Of a stretch of DNA of 64,000 bases, positions 41,885 to 53,200 are shown piece by piece. The notes below the pieces were generated by a model. It worked only from the letters and a program-made list of their open reading frames with translations. It was not told where the DNA came from and did not search any database. The DNA lies in the NCBI GenBank assembly GCA_036245525.1, contig BTPG01000004.1, positions 164,360,400 through 164,424,399 on the forward strand, read 5' to 3'. The DNA is from Semisulcospira habei. Lineage: Eukaryota > Mollusca > Gastropoda > Semisulcospiridae. A program made the translations under genes and the position numbers. Positions within the stretch are counted from its first letter, which is position 1, and every line of letters begins with the position of its first letter.

Positions 41885-42290
41885 TCTTCAATGATTGATT
41901 GATTGTACATTGCTTAACATCCCGACAGCAACAAGGCTTTCTCAGGACGTGCCTGCACTGCTTGTGAAAAAAAAAAAAATAATAAACAGAACATTGAATG
42001 TATGTCGCCAGCCGGTCAAATACGTTAAATAAACCTAACACATGGGGCCTAAATAAAGCTAAGACCATTTAGCAACACACATCCAATATCAAGAGCTACA
42101 GGCAGTGCAGACAGTAGGGAGAGTTTTAAAAAGGCAAATACAGGTGAATGGACAAAGGGTAGACAGAAACACATGCCCCAGAATAGAGAGAAAAACCCAC
42201 CCTGTGGGGTTGACCAGGGTGACCCTGGGAACTAAAAAATACCTAACCCCACCCAAGTCCCCCAGGGCAGACCCAGGTGGGGGGCTATCT
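41885..42290 (-). mobile_element. LINE family C 3' end, minus-strand copy
   Basis: Full-length version of the shared 3' region in reverse orientation. GCTATCTTCAA occurs just before (about 41880-41890) and just after (about 42288-42298), a probable target duplication of 11 bp. Confidence 0.88.
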
Positions 42291-42299
42291 TCAAGATTG

Positions 42300-42820
42300 A
42301 TTTTCAAGCAGCGTTTCAGAAGAAACAGATACACAAACATACAAACTGTTATGAAAAAATTGTGTAACGGGGTAGTAGACATGCATGAAATGAGGTCACT
42401 CAACGTCAAACACAGGGGTCGCAGTGACATGTCTTTATTAACTAAAGTAACTGAAGAAACAACGCCCAAGAATAAACAATGGCGCAACATTAGACATTCT
42501 TTGATGGTACATATGCGACTTCTGGTGATTTTTAAAGCTACTAACCATGGCAGTCTGTCAGCTGTATGCTTTTCAATATCAAACAATATGATAAATGTTA
42601 AAGTCAAATAACCATTAACATAGCCTCAGCATGTCCTCATGTGAAGTATCAAAGAAGACAGCAAGTCAATTCAACGCAGACGGATAAATATTAAGTATAA
42701 ATCAACGCAAAAGAAACAAAGGTAACTAATTACTATTATACTGTATGCATGGCCACCCAAACTATGAGTAAGCAAAACATCAAATATCAATACTAAATCA
42801 GAGGACAGAACCAGGAGAGC
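42300..42820. other. No gene seen
   Basis: AT-rich sequence without recognisable motif or repeat. Confidence 0.4.
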
Positions 42821-42824
42821 ATGC

Positions 42825-45390
42825 AACACAGCTGTTTCCGCAGTTTGGCCACTTAGTTTGTTCCAGGCGAGCCGAGAAACTGGGTCACAAGTGGTGCTGG
42901 CGCGGCGAGGCCAGCGAGTCTCGCAGTCGTCAGGCTAGCTGATAAGCGGGCTTCCTGCTAGGCGCAGTACAGCAGGGAAATGACTACCTTTTGTTTTTCA
43001 TGACTTTCTTATTAACTGTTCAAGTGTGTGATGCAAAACTTTGTTTGTTTAAAAGCGGACATTCTGCCCAACACACTGACGCCAAACACACTATAGTTGT
43101 GACAAACCAGTAGCCAGCAGGATAAGGTGGAAATAAAGAGAAAAAAAAAACCGATTTCACTGTCTGTGTAGTGTTTTTTCACAAAATAGACGAAGTTCCA
43201 ACATCAATAACACAAATCAAAACGGACTTGCATGTGCTAGAAGTAACATGCCTAGAGTAAGTATGACTTACCAGATCAGAGATACCGTGGAAGGGGCCGG
43301 AGAGCGGAGGGTGATAATGAGGTCACTGTTAATGCCAGTACTCTCACAGGCACAGAGCAGTAGCACGGATATGTCAACACTGGACACAGTTCTTTGGCAC
43401 TACTTTCAGTTTTACTCCAACACCCTACAGCAGGAGATGGATCGACCATGGTATTTCAAGGGTAGTGCCAGATTAGCTTGGTGACATCAAGCACAAAGCT
43501 AATCTGGCACTACCCTTGAATTATCTTGGTCAATCCATCTACTACAACTGTTACTCAGTCGTTTAGTCGATGACACCTCCAAAATTTGGGAAATGAAGCC
43601 TTTGTGTTAAACAGGTTAAAGAAAACTGTTGTGTGGTAAACAAGATAATCTCACTCTAGGTTAGTTTCTCAGGACTAAAATGTTTAATCTGGAAGAGTCT
43701 GCTTTGAACATGAACGGACCACAACAGAATAAAGAAATTCAATACACCTATGCACATCAGTCTGCTTGGCACACCAAAACCTCCTCCGACAGCAACTGCG
43801 ACCAACTTTGTGATTAAGAAATAAAAGATTAGCTTAATTGTCTGACACTGAGAAAGCGGTAGAAATTTGATGGTGTGATATAAAAAAAACAAAAAAACAC
43901 TGCCGCGTGTGTGTGCAACGAAAGCATAACAATCACCAGATTCCATTTACTCTTTTCTTTTCTTCAGTTGACACTAGTGCCATGTGTTCTGAGTAATTTG
44001 AGCTTCTCTGCTTCCGTTTGCAAGCTGTATGTCCTGCTCTTTAGAATGTTTATTGCTGCATGCGTCTCTTCGCCTCCCTGCTCACCATGAAGTGCCAGTC
44101 CAAAGCCCCATTGTGCGATAAAGCCTGCACAGTGGCACTCAAGTATGTGTTGTTTTGGGATTATCTTTAATGCCCTGTCCTCATGGAGATTTATCCCATA
44201 ACACGTCTGTATCATTTGTTCATATCATATTTACTTCATGATATGGCCTGTTTTTTTGTCATACCTTTTTCTTGACCTCCTTCCAGTTCGACACAGAGAA
44301 TTGAGTCTATATTCATGGACACTGACAGTATGTGAGGTGTCCTCCATTTTCACAATCAACACCATTTAAATTGATGCAAACTCTCACTTAAACATACGTT
44401 ATGACTAATAATAGGTCCTTTAGCTAGAAAGGGACTAAACAAAAAGTCACGTTCATTTAGCAAACACTCCTCTGTCACAAAAGCAGAAAACGCACAAGAG
44501 AGTATGACTATTCCGGTGACTGACTGCCTGAATGTTTTTATCCCACTAAAAACCTTACAACAAGAATCTCTAGTTGTGGATGAAACTAATCAGTAATGCT
44601 AATAGCAAGGAATGCGGCATCTTGGATACCACTTGACTTCTGGCTATCGTGATCTCATAATTCCTTCTCTGCTCCCATGGACCTCTCGGCCACTGACAAA
44701 CCAGACCATTAATTAGTGTCAGTATGTCTGCAGTCTTGTTAACTATGTACAAAAATGTAATGTCTATGTGATATGCCATAGAAAAACAATATGGTGAGAA
44801 AAAGACTTAATGAAATACATGAAAGAAATGATAACATTGATCCGTACTACTGCTTCGTGTCTGCGACCGAGAGTACTGGCACTACTAACAGTGACCTCAT
44901 TATCACCCTCCGCTCATACGTCATACTTACTCTAGGCCTTTAACTTTTAGCTCATGCAAGTCCATTTTGATGTAGTTTGTATCGTATTTGTGTTATTGAT
45001 GTTGGAACTTTATCTATTTTGTGAAAAAAACTCAACACAGACAGTGAAATCGTTTTTTTCCTCTTTATTTCCACCTTATCCTGCTGGCTACTGGTTTGTC
45101 ACAACTATAGTGTGTTTGGTGTCAGTGTGTTGGGCAGAATGTCCGCTTTTAAACAAACAAAGTTTTGCACCACACACTTGAACGGTAAATAAGAAAGTCA
45201 TGAAAAACAAAAGGTAGTCATTTTTCCTGCTGTACTGCGCTTACAGGAAGCCCGCTTATCAGCTAGCCTGACAGCTGAGAGACTGGCTGGCCTCACCGCG
45301 CGAGCACCACTTGTGACCCAGTTTCTCGGCTCGCCTGGAACAAACTAAAGGGCCACTTCTAGCGCTGGGCCAAACAGCCGTGGCAATAAA
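42825..45390. mobile_element. 2.6-kb element with long terminal inverted repeats
   Basis: Left arm about 42825-43372 and right arm about 44842-45385 are reverse complements at roughly 85-90 percent by eye: shared blocks include TTTGTTCCAGGCGAGCCGAG, CAGCAGGATAAGGTGGAAAT, CACTATAGTTGTGACAAACC and GGTGATAATGAGGTCACTGT. The 1.5-kb interior (43373-44841) has no open frame I recognise and itself contains a copy of hairpin family H. It looks like a non-autonomous foldback-type DNA transposon. Target duplication not resolved. Confidence 0.8.
43438..43540. repeat. Hairpin family H, copy 5
   Basis: GATCGACCATGGTATTTCAA / TTGAATTATCTTGGTCAATC outer arms and GTGCCAGATTAGCTTGGTGA / GCACAAAGCTAATCTGGCAC inner arms. 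Confidence 0.85.
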
Positions 45391-45594
45391 GAATATAATA
45401 CTATTTTATTAATACTAGGCACCGAGCAAAAGCAATCGCCCAAAATCTTTTTAGCATTCATTCCCCATCCACAGTCATACACAATGACAACAGTCTCATA
45501 CATCCGCTATACCAGGTCAGTTGCACACTCTCAGGCAACAAAAGAAGGGGAAGGGGGATCCTAAGCACCATAATACCTTTACTGGCCCGCAGAA

Positions 45595-45960
45595 GTGCAG
45601 TGTGTTGGTCTGCGATCTCGGACCACGCAACACTAGGCCAGAGGATGCAAAATCACATACCAGCACCCGAAAAGTTCTCACAATACCTGGGTGGTCCAAG
45701 TGCACTCATCTGCAATTCCGGACTCCACGACTCCAGGCCGCAAGATGCCAAATCACAGATCAGCACATCAAAGTAACTAGTCTGGTGGGCAAGCTCGTGT
45801 GGTCATCTGTGATTCCGGACCGAACAACTGTAGAGCACACGATGCAAAATCACAGACCAGCACAACAGTGAGATAACTCATTTACTCAGTCTGGCTAGCT
45901 CTAACATGTCAATCTGCTATTCCGGACCCCGCCGACTCTAGGCCGCCAGATGCAGTTCAC
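45595..45960. repeat. Minisatellite, unit about 100 bp, four diverged copies
   Basis: Units recur around TCTGC(A/G)AT(C/T)(C/T)CGGAC...CTAGGCC...GATGCAAAATCACA at about 45609, 45708, 45806 and 45918. Confidence 0.8.
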
Positions 45961-47216
45961 AACCGATTTAATTGAAGAGTTCCTCACGCGAATGTTTACC
46001 TTTGTATATTTTATTGTTTGGGTACATTCACATTTGTGTGCTCACTCCGAGTTCATCCATGCTGTACTTCAATTCATTTTAACAACTCTCTATTATCTGT
46101 ACAAAAAAAATTGTGTGACCGGGTACACCCGGCTCTCATAACCCATCTGATGTAACTGTGGTTTTTTGCATCACGACTTTAAAGAATTTTACTTGTTTGC
46201 AAAAGTGGTGTGTATTTTTATTCAGTTGTTTTCCTTAAATGTAAGGTCTCGCAATGTATTGCTTTCAGTGATGCCTGCGTTAGTCCGACCCCTCGGCTTA
46301 CTTTTATGACTACTAGGTATTCAGCATCTGTTCAGGGGACGCAACCTCGTCGGGTGCCTCGTGGTTTTGTTCTAGCGTCGGTGCCTACAATGGCGATAAT
46401 TAGCTTGTGTTTGTGACTAGGCATTTTAAGTCGAATATCTCTTCAATGCCTGTACCGATTGTTTTAAACCAAGATCCGTAAGATTCAGCATGATAGTCAC
46501 TTTCATTGTCCAATTTATTTCTAGTCCGATCGATTTTGGGTTAAACATTATTTGGGATTTTGCACCTTTTACATCGACCAGGTCCTTGGAGAAAAGTCCT
46601 TTAAAAATTCATAATTAATTTTAGCCGTCCTTAATCGAATCAATGTTTGATACTAGTGAAATTACAATCGCGGCTTTTTTGTTAGTAACAAACCGCAAGT
46701 TTCTAGGTCTGGTAGAATCTGAGCTATGGTCAGTAAACCGAGTGTGGACAAACATAAATTTCAGCATTTCTGCCCCAACAGCACCGAGTTCTGTAAGCAG
46801 TCGAGTGATGCTTGCTTTGCGGCCCGCGCGCGCCCTATATAAAGCCTCGCACACAGCGTAGCATTCATTCACCTCTGAGCTGGGCACTGATCACTTGTGC
46901 CATGTGAACCTCCATTTTGTGCGCGAATTTTGAACTGCACCCTTGCAAGACTGAATATGTGAAGGACTCCTGTGCTGGGTTTTTGCCTCTGCACTGCTTT
47001 AGTACTTGGTACAACAAACAAATGTCATAGCGACCTCTTTGTTGACTCCTCCGTCACATGCCTCTGGGGCCTGTCACCCAAAATCATTTCTTGTACCACC
47101 CACCCGGTTACAATCGCATGCCATGATCAAGCAAGCCCTACAATTGTGAACAGGCACAAGAAGCAAGAACAAAGGTACAAGGGTCAACACTGGTTGAGGT
47201 CAGACTACCAATACTT
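45961..47216. other. No gene seen; isolated TATA-like box
   Basis: A TATATAAAG at 46836-46844 follows a GC-rich patch (GCGGCCCGCGCGCGCC) and could be a promoter, but no convincing exon follows before the minus-strand transposase gene. Nothing else recognised. Confidence 0.3.
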
Positions 47217-50200
47217 TCAAACTTTTTCATTTTGCCAAGGCACAGCTCCTTCGTTCATGAAGTAGTCCTTCAGTGCATCACGGATGTTTCCACCCGTCAC
47301 ATGCTGATATTGAGGTGCTGCCTGCAGGCCTGGCAGTTGCGCACCATGCATCTGTCGCCATCCCCCGTCCACAAGGTGGTGACCATTTCCCTGCTCAAAA
47401 TCAGCATATCCTGGACCACAATACTGCTGATCCTTGCGGTCACAAAGGAAATTGTGCAATGCAAGGGAAGCAAGCACAAACTTCTTCACTTGTGGTGGTT
47501 GTTGTTCCATCATTCTTTGGTACATACCGAAACGGGAGGCCAGTATGCCAAAGGCATTTTCAACAATCCTCCTGGCCCTTGACAGTCTGTAGTTGAAGAC
47601 AGCTTTGTCACAATCCAGCCCTCTGTCGGCATATGGTTTCATAAGGTTGGGTGACAGAGCAAATGCGGCATCAGCCACAATCAGGCTTGGAATGGCCACA
47701 TTGGTGCCAGGAGTGCACATAGGCGGGGGCGTGCTCAATAGGCCCATCTCCATGTCCCTCTTGAATGACGAGTCATTCCAAATTGTGGCGTCTCCGTTGC
47801 GCCCCTCGGCCCCGACCTCATGGTACAGAAACTTGTATTGCGCATCCGCGATGGCGAAAAGCACTATGCTATAGAACCCTTGATAGTTATAGTACGCTGA
47901 TCCTCCTCTATTTGGGCATTTGATGCGCACATGCTTGCCGTCAAGTGCTCCCAGGCACTGGGGGAAATTCCACTTCCTTTGGAATTGTTCCTGGATGCTG
48001 AGCCACTCCCTTTCAGTGGTTGGTGTCTAAAACACACACAAAGACAAATCATGCATAATTCTGGTACAGAACTGCTATAAGAATTTATAAAAATATTTGT
48101 ATGTTATGCTTTATGTTTCAGGATACTGATGAGGATGCAGAAGATTTCCATGAGCAGGCTTCAGGCGACATTGAAATGTTAGGACAGCAGATATTGCCGA
48201 GGCAGTTGACGGGTGAAGACAGATCGCCAGGTGAAGCCAGATCGCGGAAATCCAGTGACAACTCCACAATCAGTTCAGGCAGTTCAAGTTTGCAACCTGG
48301 AACAAGCGGGTGCAACTCGGCTGACCGCTCGGGCAGCACAGACTGCCCACGACCTGTAACAAAGCAGCTGCTTACTGCAACAAATGCTCCGCCACCAGTT
48401 CAGCAGCTATAGAGCAAAGGAAAAATCCAGCAAACCCCCACATCCACTTCGCCATGGCCATCGCTTAAGACCTGTGCAAAATTCAAAGTTCAAGAAGACT
48501 AGCAATCTAAAAACACAAGATCAATGGTTTAGTACATGAGGCACTGATGGAAGAAATGTCAGACAGTGATGATAGCATTCCGTAAGTGAAAGTCATTTCA
48601 AGAGTAATAAAACCCTTGTAAAAAGTGTTCAGTACATGAGTTATTGCTAAAATATAGTCACATTTTCACAAACTGGAAGTTGTCACTGTAACTACATTAC
48701 ATGGTGTATATTTTCAGGTCCATGAGGAAATCCATTCAGGTTTATGTACCAAATGTTTTGGAAACCCCTGCCATGTGTTAAGCTGTAATTTTCTTTTTAC
48801 ACATTATCCACATTACCTGTCTATCTGTGAATAAATGTGCTTTTAGAATTGGCTTGGAATACAAATGTCTTGTTGGTAGTAGGTAATATTTGATATATGT
48901 AGGTTATTGTGTACAGTGATCATTTTGTATGGACCCATGTTGAAGCCATAATAATAAATCATCGAACACGCTCTGCAACTGATTTGTTTTTCATACTCAG
49001 TGAGGCACAATAATGTCTGATTTTTGTCATACTTGTCTTGTTTTATTCGGGTTTTTTTCAATCATTACCATAAACACAAATTTAAACTCATTGTACCCAA
49101 CACCGAAATCCCTAAATTTTGCTGTTGCTGTTTGTGAGTTTCTTAACTGATACTACCCCAGACACACCACAGCAAGATGAGGATCGAACATGATAGTTCA
49201 AGGGTGATGCCAGAATAGCTTGGCGTCCATAGGCACCAAGCTATTCTGGCATGACCCTTGAACTATCATTCCAGACCAAAAAGGTGACTGCCAAGAGTGT
49301 AATATGCAAAGAAGTACCCAACGGAGAAAGAAACACGCTTAGAAAAGACGGGTACAACACAGTTTATTAATATTTCGGGTAAATACCCTTTGTCAAAATA
49401 GACAAACAAACAAACAGAGAGATTAGCCGCTACTTATCTTCATTGGCAGAAGGAATGTGGCAACTGAAGGAGGTGACGTAAAATAAAAGAAAAGGAAGAA
49501 CAAAAGTGCGGAAAAAGTAAAAATGACGTCAACGAAAAATCGTAAGAGATTGACTCGGAAAGAACCTGAACACGAGAGACAAGAGTGTGTGCAAGCACGT
49601 GCAGGAGCGAGCGAAAGAAAAGGCGTGTAGATGAGGCCAGAGAAAGAGAGAGAGCGAGACGGAGAGAGAGAAAGAGAGAGAACGGGGAGTACCCTTGGGC
49701 ACGAAGTAGGCTGAGTGTCTAATACACAAAGCCTGCTAAACACCAACCCGAAGGCAAACTTTATATCACCTTCAAGTTAGCAGACTAAACCTACCGCTGA
49801 TAGTGACAGGCCTAACGTAACCATGATCTACCATCCCCACACCAATCCGGTGCGTAAAATCCTTCTTTCTAACTGATACTACCCCAGTCTTTTGTCATCC
49901 AGTCAAGAATCTGCTGCTATCTTTTCTGAACCTCCATTGGTAGCTTTCAAGAGGGATATTAATTTGCGGGACATGCTTGTTCGCTCTACTCTCAAGCCTC
50001 GTCATACCACCAGACCCTCCGGCTCCACTCCGTGCAATGTTCCTAATTGCAAGACGTGTCCTTTTATTTGCCCTTCCACCATGGTGAATGGTCCACATTA
50101 CAAATTCAACATAGACAGATACTTCACGTGTCAAACCACCAACGTGATTTATGTCATCTTACTTACTTACTTACGCCTGTCACCCCTACCCGGGTATAGG

Positions 50201-53200
50201 CCGTCGACGAGAGACCTCCAGCAACTCCTGTCCTGTGCTTCTCCTTCGATTCTACTCCAGGTGGTTCCCAGTCTCTTGATGTCTGCTTGGAGGTCTCGAC
50301 GCCAGGAGTTTCTCGGCCTACCTCTTTTCCTCTTTCCCTGGGGGTTCCATGACAATGCCTGCCTAGTGATACTGGAAGCTGGCTTTCTCAGACTGTGACC
50401 GATCCATCCCCATCTTCTTCGCCCAATTTCATTCTCTGCTGTTATCTGCTCTGTTCTCTCCCAGAGTCTGACGTTGCTGATCTTCTCTGGCCAGTGGATT
50501 TTCAAAATTCTTCTAAGGCAACTGTTCATGAAGGTCTGTACTCTGTTGACTGTGGTTTTTGTCAATCTCCATGTCTCTGCTCCATATAGGAGAACTGCTT
50601 TTACATTGGAGTTGAAAATCCGGACTTTGGTGTGTTGTGACAGCTCTCTGGAACTCCACACTTTTTTCAACTGGAGAAAGGCTGCTCTGGCTTTACCGAT
50701 TCGTGCTCTGATATCTGCATCAGTGCCGCCTTTTTTGTCTATGATGCTCCCGAGATAGGTGAAGGACTCCTCCTCCTCCAACGGGGTGCCAGCAAGCAAG
50801 ACTGGTTCTTCCCTGGTTGCGTTCAGCCTCATTGTCTTTGTTTTCTGTTTGTGAATGGTGAGGCCCACTTGGGACGAGATGTCAGCAAGCCTCGTGGTCT
50901 TGTCCTGCATTTGTTGATGAGTGTGGGACAGTAATGCCAAGTCGTCTGCAAAATCGAGGTCGTCAAGCTGTGTCCACAGTGTCCACTGTATTCCACTTCG
51001 TCTGTGCTCTGTGGTCATCTTCATGACCCAGTCTATGGCCAGTAGGAAGAGGAACGGAGACAGCAGACACCCCTGCCTGACACCAGTTCTGACCTGGAGC
51101 TCTCTGGTGAACTGCCCTTCGTGGATCACGCGACATGTCATGCCATCATAGCTGCTCTTGATCAGGCGGACGAGCTTTGTGGGTACACCGTAGTGTCGTA
51201 GGAGTTTCCACAGAGTCTCTCGGTCCACGCTGTCAAATGCTTTCTCATAATCCACAAAGTTGACGTACAGCGGGGAGCTCCACTCCAGAGACTGTTCCAC
51301 GATGATGCGGAGAGTGGCGATCTGGTCTGTACATGATCGGTTCTTCCTGAATCCTGCTTGCTGGTCTCTCAGCTGGGGGTCAACGGAGCTCTTCATTCTC
51401 TCTAGGATGATCCTGTTGAAGACCTTTCCTGGTACTGCCAGCAAGGTGATTCCTCTGTAGTTGGAACACTTGCTGAGGTCGCCTTTCTTGGGAAGCTTGA
51501 TTAGGTACCCCTCCTTCCAGTCGGCTGGCATCACCTCCTCTTCCCAGATCTTTCCAAACAGTGGGTACAGCATCTCAACTGTTGTCTCTAGGTCTGCTTT
51601 CAGAGACTCCGCTGGGATGCCATCTGGCCCTGCTGCTTTGCCATTCTTCAAAAATGCCACTGCTTTTCTGATCTCTTCCCGGCTGGGTCTGTCACAGCTG
51701 ATGGGTAGGTCGGTCTCTGCCGGCTGGATGTCGGGGGGGTCGGGTGGGCTAGGTCTGTTCAGTAACTCTTCAAAATACTCGGCCCATCTGTCGAGTTGGT
51801 CTGCTCTGTCTGCAATAGGCTTGCCTTCTTTGTCTTTTACTGGTCTTTCTGTATGGCCATACTTACCCGACAATCTTCTGGTAATGTCGTAGAGCTGTTT
51901 CATGTTGCCGCTGCCTGCTGCCTTTTCTGCCTCTGCTGCCAGGCTGTCTGTGTAGGCCCTCTTGTCTGCCCTGATACTCCTCTTCACCTCGCGGTTGGCT
52001 TCCGAGTATTCCCCCTGTGCCCTTACTTTGGCTGCTCTCGTGCGACTGTTGTTGACTGCTGCTTTCTTCTGCTTCCTCGCTTCTATCTTCTTCAAGGTCT
52101 GTGCCGACAGCCAGTCCTTGTGGTGGTGTTTCCTGAACCCTACAGTGTCTTTGCAGGTTGAGTTCAGCGCCTCTCTAACTGCCTTCCACTGCTGCTCTGT
52201 GGTGACCGCCTCCTCTTCATTTACTAGCTCCTGTAGCGCTTGAAACCGGTTGGACAGCACCAGTTTGAACTCTTCTCTAACTCCAGTTTCTCTCAGGAGG
52301 CCTACATTATAGTGCTGTCTTCTTGTTGTCTCTGTGCGGCTTTTCTTTAGCTTGAGCTTCATTCTTAAGGTAAGCAGATGGTGGTCTGAGGCGACATCTG
52401 CTCCCCTCCTCACTCGATCCCCCACCCGGGTCTGCCCTGGGGGACTTGGGTGGGGTTAGGTATTTTTTAGTTCCCAGGGTCACCCTGGTCAGCCCCACAG
52501 GGTGGGTTTTTCTCTCTATTCTGGGGCATGTGTTTCTGTCTACCCTTGGTCCATTCACCTGTATTTGCCTTTTTAAAACTCTCCCTACTGTCTGCACTGC
52601 CTGTAGCTCTTGATATTGGATGTGTGTTGCTAAATGGTCTTGGATTTATTTAGGCCCCATGTGTTAGGTTTATTTAATGTATTTGACCGGCTGGCGACAT
52701 ACATTCAATGTTCTGTTTATTTTTTTTTTTCACAAGCAGTGCAGGCACGTCCTGAGAAAGCCTTGTTGCTGTCGGGACGTTAAGCAATGTACAATCAATA
52801 AAACCCTCCTCACTCGAACATCTTGAAGGGATCTTCTAAATTTCTTGCTAATGCAGATATGGTCTATTTGGTTCTCTGTTGCATGGTCAGGTGAGACCCA
52901 AGTTGCTTTGTGTATTCTTCTGTGTGGGAAGATGCTGCCTCCAATGACAAGTCGGTTTAGAGCACAAAAGTCTACAAACCTCTCCCCGTTCTCACTCATC
53001 TCCGAGCCTAGTCCCTGTCTCCCCATCACCTCTTCGTATCCGGTGTTGTCCTCCCCTTTTGTGTCATCTCCTGTGTGAAATGCGGCCAACTCTATGTTGG
53101 AGAGACGGAAAGAACCATCAACGACCGTTTCAAAGAACATCTTCAGTCTGTCAAGTACCAATACAACAGACCGGTCGGACGACATTTCAATCAGGCCGAC

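Larger units (their letters stand above)
50160..53061 (-). mobile_element. RTE-like LINE, 5'-truncated, inserted in the Penelope-like element
   Basis: Flanked by the 8-bp duplication TGTCATCT (50152-50159 and 53062-53069). The 3' end on the minus strand is a (GTAA)n short-repeat tail, seen as TACTTACTTACTTAC at 50160-50174. It starts within the endonuclease domain and contains a family C LINE tail at 52418-52803. Confidence 0.88.

Noticed and set aside
46836..46844. Promoter from the TATATAAAG box
   Set aside because: No convincing exon follows and the surrounding sequence has no other promoter element; left only as a remark.
46621..46887. 88-codon minus-strand frame
   Set aside because: No splice context or recognisable motif; composition looks non-coding.
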